64,000 nucleotides of DNA from Streptomyces roseirectus. GTDB lineage: Bacteria > Actinomycetota > Actinomycetes > Streptomycetales > Streptomycetaceae. Of the stretch, positions 1-8,539 are shown in pieces. Position numbers and translations under genes: made by a program. Below the pieces are notes generated by a model that saw only the letters and a program-made list of their open reading frames with translations, did no database searches and was not told the DNA's origin. Each line of letters begins with the position of its first letter. The stretch's first letter is position 1. Location of the stretch: positions 5,912,001 to 5,976,000 of the forward strand of contig NZ_CP060828.1 of NCBI RefSeq assembly GCF_014489635.1. Reading direction: 5' to 3'.

Positions 1-1
1 C

Positions 2-70
2 TACTGGGACCAGCTCACCGACTGGTTCAGCTCGGTCACCGGATGGTTCGACTCCGTGGCGGGCAACTGA
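2..70 (+). CDS. 3' end of an upstream gene (partial)
   Basis: Only the last 22 codons and a TGA stop are present. The tail is aromatic and amphipathic (YWDQLTDWFSSVTGWF, then DSVAGN), as at the end of a membrane-associated or secreted protein. By synteny with S. coelicolor, where two kinase genes lie in tandem upstream of prfB, it could be the end of a PkaA-type kinase. Nothing in this fragment shows a kinase domain, so the family is not assigned. Confidence 0.6.
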   Translation, partial: YWDQLTDWFSSVTGWFDSVAGN

Positions 71-182
71 TCGCCGAGTTTGGGGATTTGTCGACATCCG
101 ACGGGTGATTTCCGTCTCCGCTGCGAAGGTTGGCTCTCCGGACGCGTACGTTTGACCGCAACACGCGTCGGTAGGAGCAGTC

Positions 183-1412
183 TTGGCACGGAAGATCGGC
201 AGCCGGTACACCGCCCACCAGATCCTGGGGCGGGGCAGCGCCGGCACGGTGTGGCTCGGCGAGGGCCCCGAGGGGCCCGTCGCGATCAAGCTGCTGCGCG
301 AGGACCTGTCGTCGGACGAGGAGCTGGTCGGCAGGTTCGTGCAGGAGCGCACGGCGCTGCTCGGGCTCTCCCACCCGAACGTCGTCTCCGTACGGGACCT
401 GGTCGTCGACGGCAACGACCTCGCGCTGGTCATGGACCTGGTCCGGGGCACGGACGTCCGCACGCGCCTGGACCGCGACCGGCGGCTCGCGCCCGAGGCG
501 GCCGTCGCGATCGTCGCGGACGTCGCCGAAGGGCTCGCCGCCGCGCACGCGGCAGGGGTCGTGCACCGCGACGTGAAGCCCGAGAACGTCCTCCTGGACA
601 TGCAGGGCCCCCTCGGGCCCGGCGGGTCCCACCGGGCGCTCCTGACGGACTTCGGCGTCGCCAAGCTGATCGACACCCCGAAGCGGACCAAGGCCACCAA
701 GATCATCGGCACGCCGGACTACCTGGCCCCCGAGATCGTCGAAGGGCTGCCCCCGCGCGCGTCCGTCGACATCTACGCCCTCGCGACCGTCCTGTACGAA
801 CTCCTCGCGGGCTTCACCCCGTTCGGCGGCGGCCACCCCGGGGCCGTCCTGCGCCGGCACGTCACCGAGTCCGTCGCGCCCCTGCCGGGCATCCCCGACG
901 AGCTGTGGCAGCTCCTCGTCCAGTGCCTCGCCAAGGCGCCCGCCTCGCGCCTGCGCGCCTCCGAGCTGGCCGCGCGCCTGCGCGAGCTGCTGCCGTCCCT
1001 GGCCGGGATGCCGCCCCTGGACGTCGACGAGCCCGAGACGGAGCCCGCCGAGGCCGTGCCGGACGACCAGGAGGCCGACGCCGCCCCCAAGGGCGCCGTC
1101 CGCAGGGGCGCGGTGCCGCTCGTGCCGGGCGCCAAACCGGACTCCAACCGGGACACCCACACGTCCATGCGCGTGCCCGCGGCGGACGAGCTGGCGGGCG
1201 GCGCGCACGGCACCGCGCGCGTGCCCCGCACCGCCGGGGCGCCCCGGCCGGGGTCCGCGCGCAACCGGCCCTCCGCCCGGCGCCGCCGGGTCGTCATCAG
1301 CGTGGCCGGGGCCGCCGTCGCCGCCGCCGTCGGAGTGGGCGCCTGGTTCGTGACGTCGGACGGCGGATCCCCCGCGCAGGAGACCGGGAACTCGTCGCCC
1401 GCGTCGCCCTGA
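183..1412 (+). CDS. pkaB: Membrane Ser/Thr protein kinase (PkaB-like)
   Basis: Hanks-type Ser/Thr kinase of 409 aa starting at TTG behind a GGTAGGAG ribosome site. Visible landmarks are the glycine loop GRGSAG (16-21), ATP-binding Lys36 in VAIK, catalytic loop HRDVKPEN (from His128), DFG (156-158) and the activation segment ending GTPDYLAPE. A charged, disordered linker (about 275-365) follows, then one membrane segment (about 367-388) and a short Ser/Pro tail, so the kinase is cytoplasmic and the tail outside. There are no PASTA repeats, unlike PknB. Symbol by synteny (it lies just upstream of prfB). Substrate unknown. Confidence 0.9.
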   Translation: MARKIGSRYTAHQILGRGSAGTVWLGEGPEGPVAIKLLREDLSSDEELVGRFVQERTALLGLSHPNVVSVRDLVVDGNDLALVMDLVRGTDVRTRLDRDRRLAPEAAVAIVADVAEGLAAAHAAGVVHRDVKPENVLLDMQGPLGPGGSHRALLTDFGVAKLIDTPKRTKATKIIGTPDYLAPEIVEGLPPRASVDIYALATVLYELLAGFTPFGGGHPGAVLRRHVTESVAPLPGIPDELWQLLVQCLAKAPASRLRASELAARLRELLPSLAGMPPLDVDEPETEPAEAVPDDQEADAAPKGAVRRGAVPLVPGAKPDSNRDTHTSMRVPAADELAGGAHGTARVPRTAGAPRPGSARNRPSARRRRVVISVAGAAVAAAVGVGAWFVTSDGGSPAQETGNSSPASP

Positions 1413-1457
1413 GGCCCTTCGTCCGGCGGCAGCGGCACCGCTGTCAGTGGTTGCCGT

Positions 1458-1472
1458 TAGGCTGGGGGTGTG
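1458..1472 (+). promoter_or_regulatory. Leaderless promoter of prfB
   Basis: A TAGGCT -10 hexamer (1458-1463) lies six bases before the GTG start at 1470, and no Shine-Dalgarno sequence is present. This geometry puts the transcription start at or next to the start codon. Confidence 0.55.
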
Positions 1473-2576
1473 GCAGTCGTCGATGTATCCGAAGAGCTGA
1501 AGTCCCTCTCCTCGACCATGGAGTCGATCGAGGCCGTCCTGGACCTCGACAGGATGAGGGCAGACATCGCCGTGCTCGAGGAGCAGGCGGCGGCACCGTC
1601 CCTGTGGGACAACCCGGACGAGGCGCAGAAGATCACCAGCAAGCTGTCCCACCTCCAGGCCGAGGTCAGGAAGGCGGACACCCTGCGCGGTCGGATCGAC
1701 GACCTCGCCGTCCTCTTCGAGATGGCCGAGGAGGAGGACGACCCGGACACGCGCGCGGAGGCCGAGTCCGAGCTGGCGTCCGTGCGCAAGGCGCTGGACG
1801 AGATGGAGGTCCGTACGCTCCTCAGCGGCGAGTACGACTCCCGTGAGGCGCTGGTCAACATCCGCGCGGAGGCCGGTGGCGTGGACGCCGCCGACTTCGC
1901 GGAGAAGCTCCAGCGGATGTACCTGCGGTGGGCGGAGCAGAAGGGCTACAAGACCGAGCTGATCGAGACGTCGTACGCCGAAGAGGCCGGCATCAAGTCG
2001 ACGACGTTCGCGGTGCACGTCCCGTACGCGTACGGCCAGCTCTCCGTCGAGCAGGGCACGCACCGGCTCGTGCGGATCTCGCCCTTCGACAACCAGGGGC
2101 GCCGTCAGACGTCGTTCGCGGGCGTCGAGGTGCTGCCGGTCGTCGAGCAGACGGACCACGTCGAGATCGACGAGTCCGAGCTGCGGGTCGACGTCTACCG
2201 GTCCTCCGGGCCCGGCGGGCAGGGCGTCAACACCACGGACTCCGCGGTGCGCCTCACCCACCTGCCCACCGGCATCGTCGTCTCCTGCCAGAACGAGCGC
2301 TCGCAGATCCAGAACAAGGCGACCGCGATGAACGTCCTCCAGGCGAAGCTCCTCGAGCGCCGCCGCCAGGAGGAGCAGGCCAAGATGGACGCGCTCAAGG
2401 GCGACGGCGGCAACTCCTGGGGCAACCAGATGCGTTCGTACGTCCTGCACCCGTACCAGATGGTCAAGGACCTGCGGACCGAGTTCGAGGTCGGCAACCC
2501 GGAGGCCGTCTTCAACGGCGAGATCGACGGGTTCCTGGAGGCCGGGATTCGCTGGCGCAAGCAGCAGGAGAAGTAG
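1470..2576 (+). CDS. prfB: Peptide chain release factor 2
   Basis: RF2 of 368 aa, which releases finished peptides at UGA and UAA. The anticodon-like tripeptide Ser-Pro-Phe (204-206) is the RF2 signature (RF1 carries a Pro-x-Thr type motif). The catalytic GGQ loop is at 249-251 within [20 protein letters not shown]. The reading frame is continuous from the GTG start, so the programmed +1 frameshift at an in-frame UGA that autoregulates E. coli prfB is absent. GTG is preceded by a -10 box rather than an SD, implying a leaderless mRNA. A strong terminator follows at once. Confidence 0.97.
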   Translation: MAVVDVSEELKSLSSTMESIEAVLDLDRMRADIAVLEEQAAAPSLWDNPDEAQKITSKLSHLQAEVRKADTLRGRIDDLAVLFEMAEEEDDPDTRAEAESELASVRKALDEMEVRTLLSGEYDSREALVNIRAEAGGVDAADFAEKLQRMYLRWAEQKGYKTELIETSYAEEAGIKSTTFAVHVPYAYGQLSVEQGTHRLVRISPFDNQGRRQTSFAGVEVLPVVEQTDHVEIDESELRVDVYRSSGPGGQGVNTTDSAVRLTHLPTGIVVSCQNERSQIQNKATAMNVLQAKLLERRRQEEQAKMDALKGDGGNSWGNQMRSYVLHPYQMVKDLRTEFEVGNPEAVFNGEIDGFLEAGIRWRKQQEK

Positions 2577-2594
2577 GTTCGTAGTTTTGTCGAC

Positions 2595-2632
2595 AAGGCA
2601 ATCGCCCCTGAATCAGGGGCGATTGCCTTTTG
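2595..2632 (+). terminator. Intrinsic terminator of prfB
   Basis: Near-perfect 16-bp stem (AAGGCAATCGCCCCTG, loop, CAGGGGCGATTGCCTT) followed by T residues, just past the prfB stop. Confidence 0.9.
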
Positions 2633-2882
2633 TCTGCCCTGGTGTCTGGGTTTTACGTCACACTCACAGATTCCGACACCCGGCATAGCGCGCGCACCTG
2701 GACATTGCGTACGCAACGGCCTTGACGGTGCTGTGAAAAATCGGGAGGGTGCAATCTGGCACGCGTTGTACGCGAGGCGTATGTGAACCGGGGGGCGTGG
2801 CTCGACTCAGCCGTCCCCCGTCGATCACCGCCACGACGACGCTGTCCCTCCTCGACGAACAGCTACTGGGGGTAGCAGCCAT
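2633..2882 (+). promoter_or_regulatory. Upstream region of the LAETG protein gene
   Basis: No gene is seen. The region holds a perfect 12-bp palindrome TTGCGTACGCAA (2705-2716) and, six bases on, a TTGACG that could be a -35 box (2722-2727). No convincing -10 was found at standard spacing. The palindrome is a candidate operator for the downstream cell-wall protein gene. Confidence 0.4.
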
Positions 2883-3842
2883 ATGACCAAGAAGACGCGC
2901 GTCCGTATCGCGCGTATAGCCGCCGGCTCCGTCATCGCGGCCGGCGCGTCCCTGACGGTGGCCGGCATCGCCTCCGCCGACCCGGGCGACCCGCCGCCGC
3001 CGGGCGACGACTGCACGATCGTCATCTGCACGGACCCGCCGACCACCGGCGGTACGACCGGCGGTGGCTCGACCTCGGGCGACCCTTCCACGAGCGGTTC
3101 CACCTCGGGTGACCCGGCGACGACCGGTTCCACCTCCGGCGACCCGTCGACGACCGGCGGCTCGACCTCGGGCGACCCCTCCACCAGCGGTTCCACCTCG
3201 GGTGACCCGGCGACGACCGGTGGCTCGTCCTCCACGGGCGGCTCCACCACGACGACCGGTGGTTCCACCACGACGATCGGTGGCTCGTCCTCCATCGGCG
3301 GTTCGTCGTCGACCGGTGGCTCCACCACCACGACCGGCGGTTCCACCACCACGGGCGGTTCGTCGTCCACCGGTGGCTCCACCACGTCCGGCGGCTCCTC
3401 CAGCACGGGCGGCTCGTCCACCACCGGTGGTTCGACCACGTCCGGCGGCTCGGGCAACAACGGCGGTTCCGGCAACAACGGCGGCGGTTCCGGCAACGGC
3501 GGCAGCGCCTCCGTCGGCGCCACCACGGGCGGCTCCACCGACGGCGGCTCCAGCCTCGGCACCGAGTCCACCGGCGGCTCCTCCAGCGGTTCCACCACCG
3601 GCCCCTCCACCCAGGAAGAGGGCAGCTCCGCGCTGACCGACACCTCCTCGACCGCGGGCTCCGGCTCCAGCGGGTCGTCCTCCTCCGAGGCCACCGCGCA
3701 GGGCGGCAACGAGGAGCTGGCCGAGACCGGTGCCGGGCAGACGATGTTCCTGGTGATCGGCGCGGCGACGATGATCGCCGGCGGCATCGGCTTCCGGGTG
3801 CTCCCGCGCCTCGTCGAGGGCCGGGGCGGCGCGGCGGCCTGA
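2883..3842 (+). CDS. Low-complexity sortase-anchored surface protein (LAETG)
   Basis: 319 aa, not assigned to a named family. The N-terminus has basic residues and a hydrophobic core ending ASA, a Sec signal peptide with predicted cleavage before DPGD. Residues about 50-190 are almost pure Gly/Ser/Thr built on SGDPSTSG and GGSSSTGGSTTT repeats. The C-terminus is a complete sorting signal: LAETG at 279-283, a hydrophobic stretch and a basic tail. LAxTG is the motif used by Streptomyces class E sortases, so covalent attachment to peptidoglycan is expected. The repeat tract probably acts as a wall-spanning stalk and may vary in length between strains. No functional head domain is visible. Confidence 0.85.
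   Translation: MTKKTRVRIARIAAGSVIAAGASLTVAGIASADPGDPPPPGDDCTIVICTDPPTTGGTTGGGSTSGDPSTSGSTSGDPATTGSTSGDPSTTGGSTSGDPSTSGSTSGDPATTGGSSSTGGSTTTTGGSTTTIGGSSSIGGSSSTGGSTTTTGGSTTTGGSSSTGGSTTSGGSSSTGGSSTTGGSTTSGGSGNNGGSGNNGGGSGNGGSASVGATTGGSTDGGSSLGTESTGGSSSGSTTGPSTQEEGSSALTDTSSTAGSGSSGSSSSEATAQGGNEELAETGAGQTMFLVIGAATMIAGGIGFRVLPRLVEGRGGAAA
3040..3490 (+). repeat. Coding Gly/Ser/Thr repeat tract
   Basis: Degenerate short tandem units encoding SGDPSTSG and then GGSSSTGGSTTT variants in the LAETG protein. It is prone to slippage and assembly collapse. Confidence 0.85.
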
Positions 3843-3902
3843 CCCCGCGCGGACGGCCGTCCCCGCACGGGCGGCGGCCGTCACCCCACGTAGCAGTGAA
3901 CG

Positions 3903-3928
3903 AGGCCCGGAGCCACAGCTCCGGGCCT
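3903..3928. terminator. Terminator after the LAETG gene
   Basis: Perfect 10-bp stem AGGCCCGGAG / CTCCGGGCCT with a 6-base loop and a TCTTCG tail. It lies between convergent genes and may serve both. Confidence 0.85.
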
Positions 3929-3965
3929 CTTCGCTTCGGCTCGCGCCCGCTCTCCGGCCCGCCCG

Positions 3966-4157
3966 CTACGCGGTCTGGTGGGCCAGCAGGGCCACCGCCG
4001 CGATGAGGACGACGAGTGCGGCGACCAGCGCTGCGGGGCTCAGCCCGCCCAGCCAGTTCTCCTGCTGCAGCCGTTCGCGGTTCGCCCGGCACACCGGGCA
4101 CCGGCCCTCGCTCACGGGCGCCGCGCAGTTAGCGCACACCAGCCGGTCGTACGTCAT
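3966..4157 (-). CDS. Small zinc-ribbon membrane protein
   Basis: 63 aa. The N-terminal half carries CANC and CPVC pairs (a four-Cys zinc ribbon). The C-terminal half is one hydrophobic segment (about 38-59), so it is a tail-anchored protein with a cytoplasmic ribbon. It starts at ATG with a GGAGGGCG ribosome site. Small proteins of this kind are common beside ftsE in Streptomyces. Function unknown; it could be a membrane adaptor. It is convergent with the LAETG gene and divergent from ftsE. Confidence 0.75.
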   Translation of the reverse strand: MTYDRLVCANCAAPVSEGRCPVCRANRERLQQENWLGGLSPAALVAALVVLIAAVALLAHQTA

Positions 4158-4424
4158 GCGCTCGCCCTCCTTCGCACCGGTTCTGCTCCCTACAACGCCC
4201 GGCGAATCGGATCCGTTCCCCGCCCTCCCGCCGCGCCCTTCCCTCCTACTGTGCCAGGTTCCGCCAGGACCCGCGCCGGATCGCCCCGTACGAGGGCACG
4301 CACCCCTTCACCGCCCGCGCGCAAATACCCACAAGCCACACCCAACAGTGACGGGCGCCTGCGCTCCCTTACCCGGTTCGCGTATGGTCACGCTCATCTA
4401 CCCCCGGCGACCCGTGGTGCACCC

Positions 4425-5114
4425 GTGATCCGATTCGACAACGTCTCCAAGGTCTACCCCAAGCAGACCCACCCCGCGCTCAGGGACGTGTCCCTGGAGG
4501 TGGAGAAGGGCGAGTTCGTCTTCCTCGTCGGCTCCTCCGGCTCCGGGAAGTCCACCTTCCTGCGGCTCATCCTCCGCGAGGAGCGGTGCAGCCACGGCCA
4601 GGTGCACGTCCTCGGCAAAGACCTCGCGCGGCTGTCCAACTGGAAGGTGCCGCAGATGCGCCGCCAGCTCGGGACGGTCTTCCAGGACTTCCGCCTGCTG
4701 CCCAACAAGACGGTCGCGGAGAACGTCGCCTTCGCCCAGGAGGTCATCGGCAAGTCGAAGGGCGAGATCCGCAAGTCGGTGCCCCAGGTGCTCGACCTGG
4801 TCGGCCTCGGCGGCAAGGAGGACCGCCGCCCCGGCGAGCTGTCCGGCGGTGAGCAGCAGCGCGTCGCCATCGCGCGCGCGTTCGTCAACCGTCCCAAACT
4901 GCTGATCGCGGACGAGCCGACCGGCAACCTCGACCCGCAGACCTCCGTCGGCATCATGAAACTCCTGGACCGCATCAACCGGACCGGTACGACGGTCATC
5001 ATGGCGACGCACGACCAGAACATCGTCGACCAGATGCGCAAGCGCGTCATCGAGCTGGAGAAGGGCCGCCTCGTCCGCGACCAGGCCCGCGGCGTCTACG
5101 GCTACCAGCACTGA
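4425..5114 (+). CDS. ftsE: Cell-division ABC ATPase FtsE
   Basis: 229 aa from GTG at 4425. An open frame continues upstream, but conservation begins at [12 protein letters not shown]. Walker A GSSGSGKS (36-43), Q-loop FQDFRLL, signature LSGGEQQR, Walker [10 protein letters not shown] and an H-loop MATHD are all intact. FtsE pairs with FtsX to control peptidoglycan hydrolase activity at septa rather than moving a solute. In Streptomyces it acts in sporulation septation. ftsX follows after 39 bp with its own ribosome site. Confidence 0.95.
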   Translation: MIRFDNVSKVYPKQTHPALRDVSLEVEKGEFVFLVGSSGSGKSTFLRLILREERCSHGQVHVLGKDLARLSNWKVPQMRRQLGTVFQDFRLLPNKTVAENVAFAQEVIGKSKGEIRKSVPQVLDLVGLGGKEDRRPGELSGGEQQRVAIARAFVNRPKLLIADEPTGNLDPQTSVGIMKLLDRINRTGTTVIMATHDQNIVDQMRKRVIELEKGRLVRDQARGVYGYQH

Positions 5115-5153
5115 CCGCCCCCAGGTCCCACGGAAAGGCTTGAAGCAGACGCC

Positions 5154-6071
5154 ATGCGCGCCCAGTTCGTCCTCTCGGAGATCGGTGTCGGTCTCCGCCG
5201 CAATCTGACGATGACCTTCGCGGTCATCGTCTCCGTGGCCCTCTCGCTGGGTCTCTTCGGCGGTTCGCTGCTGATGAGCGACCAGGTCAGCACCATGAAG
5301 GGCTACTGGTACGACAAGGTCAACGTCTCGATCTTCCTCTGCAACAAGAGCGACGCCGAGTCGGACCCCAACTGCGCCAAGGGCGCGATCACCGAGGACC
5401 AGAAGAAGCAGATCAAGACCGACCTGGAGAAGATGTCGGTCGTCCAGACAGTGACGTACGAATCGCAGGACGAGGCGTACAAGCACTACAAGGAGCAGTT
5501 CGGCGACTCGCCGCTGGCCGCCTCCCTCACGCCCGACCAGATGCAGGAGTCGTACCGGATCAAGCTGAAGGACCCGGAGAAGTACCAGGTCATCGCGACC
5601 GCGTTCAACGGGCGCGACGGCGTGCAGTCCGTGCAGGACCAGAAGGGCATCCTGGACAACCTCTTCGAGCTGCTGAACCTGCTGAACCGGGCGGCGCTCG
5701 GCGTGATGGCGCTGATGCTGGTCGTCGCGCTGATGCTGATCGTCAACACGGTGCGCGTCTCGGCCTTCAGCCGTCGGCGTGAGACGGGGATCATGCGGCT
5801 GGTCGGCGCCTCCGGGTTCTACATCCAGGCGCCGTTCATCGCGGAGGCGGCCGTCGCCGGGTTCATCGGCGGGGTGCTCGCCTGCGTCGGCCTCACCCTC
5901 GGCCGGTACTTCACGATCGACCACGGCATGGCCCTGTCGCAGAAGCTGAGCCTCATCAACTTCATCGGCTGGGACGCCCTGCTGACCAAGCTCCCGCTGA
6001 TCCTCGCGGCGAGCCTGCTGATGCCCGCCCTTGCCGCGTTCTTCGCGTTGCGCAAGTACCTGAAGGTGTGA
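5154..6071 (+). CDS. ftsX: Cell-division membrane protein FtsX
   Basis: 305 aa. One N-terminal membrane segment (about 20-43) is followed by an extracellular domain (about 45-180) with two cysteines, CNKSDAESDPNC, that could form a disulfide as in mycobacterial FtsX. Three further membrane segments make up the C-terminal half, giving the usual four-helix topology. The FtsX-type segment RRRETGIMRLVGASG between helices is the expected FtsE contact. It links FtsE ATP hydrolysis to a wall hydrolase partner such as an NlpC/P60 protein, which is not in this window. Confidence 0.95.
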   Translation: MRAQFVLSEIGVGLRRNLTMTFAVIVSVALSLGLFGGSLLMSDQVSTMKGYWYDKVNVSIFLCNKSDAESDPNCAKGAITEDQKKQIKTDLEKMSVVQTVTYESQDEAYKHYKEQFGDSPLAASLTPDQMQESYRIKLKDPEKYQVIATAFNGRDGVQSVQDQKGILDNLFELLNLLNRAALGVMALMLVVALMLIVNTVRVSAFSRRRETGIMRLVGASGFYIQAPFIAEAAVAGFIGGVLACVGLTLGRYFTIDHGMALSQKLSLINFIGWDALLTKLPLILAASLLMPALAAFFALRKYLKV

Positions 6072-6082
6072 CACATGCCAAG

Positions 6083-6116
6083 AGGGCCGTACGGACAACT
6101 GCCCGTACGGCCCTTT
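6083..6116 (+). terminator. Terminator of ftsEX
   Basis: Perfect 12-bp stem AGGGCCGTACGG / CCGTACGGCCCT, then TTT, beginning 12 bases after the ftsX stop. Confidence 0.9.
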
Positions 6117-6138
6117 CGCTTCCCCTAGACTCGCGGCC

Positions 6139-7293
6139 ATGTCAGGTCCCGACCTGTTTTCCCAGCCCCGCCGCCTCGGCCGCGGGGCCGCCCTGACCTT
6201 GGTGTTCGCGAGCGTGCTGGTGGCCGGGGCGGCGACGGGATCGCTGCCCCAGGGGGACGAGGGGACGGGGGCCGCGCGGTCCGTCGTCCCCGACGGGCGA
6301 CGGCAGGTGGCGCAGGCCGCGGCCGAGGCGATGGCCCAGGGCACCTCGCCCCTGGAGGCCGCCGAGCGCGCCGTGAGTCGCAGCGGGGACCGCTGGGCGG
6401 CCGTCTACTCCGAGGGCGAGTACGAGGAGTTCGCACAGGCGCTCGACGGCGAGTACACCGGCGTCGGCCTGTGGGCGCGGCGCGAGTCGGACGGCCGGAT
6501 CGCCGTCAGCAAGGTCCGCGGCGACTCGCCCGCCGCCGCGGCCGGCATCCGCGCGGGGGACAGGCTGCGCAGCGTCGACGGGCGCGCGGTGGACGGCCTT
6601 CCCGTCACCGACGTCCTCTCCTTACTCCGCGGCGACGCGACCGACGCGCGCGCGGGGACGGCCGTCCGGGTCGGCCTCGAACGCGGTACGCGCGCGTGGG
6701 CCGAGACCCTGCGGCGCGCCACGCTGTCCACGCAGCCGGTGACCGCCGAGAAGATCCGGGGCGGGGGAACTCTTGTTCGAGTCGCCGCGTTCACCAAGGG
6801 AGTGGGCGAGGCGGTGCGGGCCGCCGCGCGAGAGGCGTCGGGAGGTGTCGTGCTGGACCTGCGGGGGAACTCCGGCGGCCTGGTCACCGAGGCGGTCGCC
6901 GTCGCTTCGGTCTTCCTGGACGGCGGCCTGGTCGCCACGTACGACATGGACGGCGCACAGCGCGCCCTGCACGCGGACGCGGGCGGCGACACCACCCGCC
7001 CCCTCGTCGTCCTCGTCGACGGCGGCACCATGAGCGCCGCCGAGCTGCTGACCGGGGCCCTCCAGGACCGGGGCCGCGCGGTCGTCGTCGGCACCCGCAC
7101 CTTCGGCAAGGGCTCCGTCCAGATGCCGACGCGCCTGCCGGACGGCTCGGTCGCCGAGCTGACCGTGGGGCACTACCGCACGCCGTCCGGGCACGCGGTC
7201 GACGGGGTGGGGATCGTGCCGGATCTTGAGGTGGCGGACGGGGTGCTGGGGCGGGCGGAGCGGGTGCTGAGCGGGTTGGGGCGGATGCCGTAG
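6139..7293 (+). CDS. S41 C-terminal processing protease with PDZ domain (TTA codon)
   Basis: 384 aa tail-specific (CtpA) family protease. It has an N-terminal hydrophobic signal/anchor (about 17-35), a PDZ domain (about 95-185) and an S41 catalytic domain with Ser299 in [10 protein letters not shown] and the general-base Lys324 in FGKGS. The active site therefore lies outside the membrane. A TAGACT -10 box (6126-6131) sits seven bases before the ATG, suggesting a leaderless transcript. Codon 162 is TTA (6622-6624), read only by the bldA tRNA, so translation should be tied to differentiation. Conserved between ftsX and smpB. Substrate unknown. Confidence 0.9.
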   Translation: MSGPDLFSQPRRLGRGAALTLVFASVLVAGAATGSLPQGDEGTGAARSVVPDGRRQVAQAAAEAMAQGTSPLEAAERAVSRSGDRWAAVYSEGEYEEFAQALDGEYTGVGLWARRESDGRIAVSKVRGDSPAAAAGIRAGDRLRSVDGRAVDGLPVTDVLSLLRGDATDARAGTAVRVGLERGTRAWAETLRRATLSTQPVTAEKIRGGGTLVRVAAFTKGVGEAVRAAAREASGGVVLDLRGNSGGLVTEAVAVASVFLDGGLVATYDMDGAQRALHADAGGDTTRPLVVLVDGGTMSAAELLTGALQDRGRAVVVGTRTFGKGSVQMPTRLPDGSVAELTVGHYRTPSGHAVDGVGIVPDLEVADGVLGRAERVLSGLGRMP

Positions 7294-7388
7294 GGACGTG
7301 GGCTCGTCGTCGCCGTCGGCTTCCCCGGCGCAGGGCTCGGGAAACGGCTTTCCCTCGACGGCCTCGCTGGTGCGAAAATGGCGGGACT

Positions 7389-7940
7389 ATGAGCAAGGGA
7401 ATGTACGTACCGAAGGAGTCCCAGCCCAAGCAGGGCGGCGGGGGCGGTAAGGCGCGGGACGGGGAGAAGGGGGGCAAGAAGAAGATCGTCGCCCAGAACA
7501 AGAAGGCGCGGCACGACTACGCGATCATCGACACGTACGAGGCGGGCCTCGTGCTGACCGGCACCGAGGTCAAGTCGCTGCGCGAGGGGCGGACGTCGCT
7601 GACGGACGGGTTCGTCCAGATCGACCGCGGCGAGGCGTGGCTGCACAACGCCCACATCCCGGAGTACCACCAGGGCAGTTGGACCAACCACTCCGCGCGC
7701 CGCAAGCGCAAGCTGCTGCTGCACCGCGAGGAGATCGACAAGCTCGCGGTCAAGGCGGAGGAGACCGGCCACACGATCGTGCCGCTCGCCCTGTACTTCA
7801 AGGACGGCCGCGCGAAGGCCGAGATCGCCCTCGCGCGCGGCAAGAAGGAGTACGACAAGCGGCAGACCCTGCGCGAGCAGCAGGACCGGCGCGAGACGGA
7901 CCGGGCGATCGCGGCGGCGAAGCGGCGGCAGCGGGGCTGA
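7389..7940 (+). CDS. smpB: tmRNA-binding protein SmpB
   Basis: 183 aa. It binds tmRNA and delivers it to stalled ribosomes in trans-translation. The core runs from [17 protein letters not shown] through [14 protein letters not shown], and the basic tail ends KRRQRG. The first 30 residues are a Gly/Lys-rich extension typical of Streptomyces. Its RNA partner ssrA starts 107 bp downstream on the same strand, the usual arrangement. Confidence 0.97.
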   Translation: MSKGMYVPKESQPKQGGGGGKARDGEKGGKKKIVAQNKKARHDYAIIDTYEAGLVLTGTEVKSLREGRTSLTDGFVQIDRGEAWLHNAHIPEYHQGSWTNHSARRKRKLLLHREEIDKLAVKAEETGHTIVPLALYFKDGRAKAEIALARGKKEYDKRQTLREQQDRRETDRAIAAAKRRQRG

Positions 7941-8047
7941 GGCGCCGCTGGGGCACCGCCGGGGAATACGGTGGCATGCGTGCGCGTTGGTCACGTACGA
8001 TGGCATCAGCACCGGCCGAGTCCGGTGGCACATTGAAAAATCAACAT

Positions 8048-8448
8048 GGGGATGATCGGTTTCGACAGCGGATGTCGAAGCAGGGGAAGCGTGTCGAGGA
8101 AGCGGCCATGATCTCGTAAACCACAGGCCGAAAAAAATAATCGCCACTGTTAAGAGCGATTCTCCCAAGGCGACGCAGTTCGCCCTCGCTGCCTGATCAG
8201 GTAGCTAGGCAACTGCCCCTTACTTAAGGGAGTGTCAGCCCGGGGCTGTTCCCGACCCGGATCCTGGCATCAGCTAGGGGACTAAACCTTGATCCCGGTC
8301 ACGGGGTGAAGAGGGAAATCAAACAGTGACTGGGCCCGTCGGCGACTTGTTCGCGTGATCGCCGGGGCCGAGAAAATCACAGCGAACTGCACACGGAGAA
8401 GCCCTGGTTCCGCACCGTTGGACGCGGGTTCGATTCCCGCCATCTCCA
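8048..8448 (+). ncRNA. ssrA: Transfer-messenger RNA
   Basis: The 5' GGGGATG pairs with 3' CATCTCC (one G-U) to form the tRNA-like acceptor stem, and the T-arm GCGGGTTCGATTCCCGC is intact. The mature 3' end is the discriminator A at 8448; CCA is not encoded. The resume codon GCC is at 8143 and the tag frame ends at TGA 8194-8196, encoding ATVKSDSPKATQFALAA. The C-terminal ALAA is the degradation signal. Several pseudoknot-capable GC blocks follow the tag. 401 nt. Confidence 0.95.
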
Positions 8449-8464
8449 CTCATCCCATGTGGGC

Positions 8465-8497
8465 AGAGGCCCCGTTGCTTTCGAGCAGCGGGGCCTC
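8465..8497 (+). terminator. Terminator of ssrA
   Basis: 15-bp stem AGAGGCCCCGTTGCT / AGCAGCGGGGCCTCT (one G-U) with a TTCG tetraloop, then GGCTTTT. Confidence 0.9.
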
Positions 8498-8539
8498 TGG
8501 CTTTTCCGCCTCCGGCTTCTCCCGGCACGCCGCCGGCGC

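Noticed and set aside
36..2450. 804-codon minus-strand open frame across pkaB and prfB
   Set aside because: Antisense shadow created by high GC3; both plus-strand genes have full motif sets.
4398..6344. 648-codon minus-strand frame over ftsE and ftsX
   Set aside because: Asp/Glu/Leu/Arg-rich translation with no domain, antisense to two certain genes.
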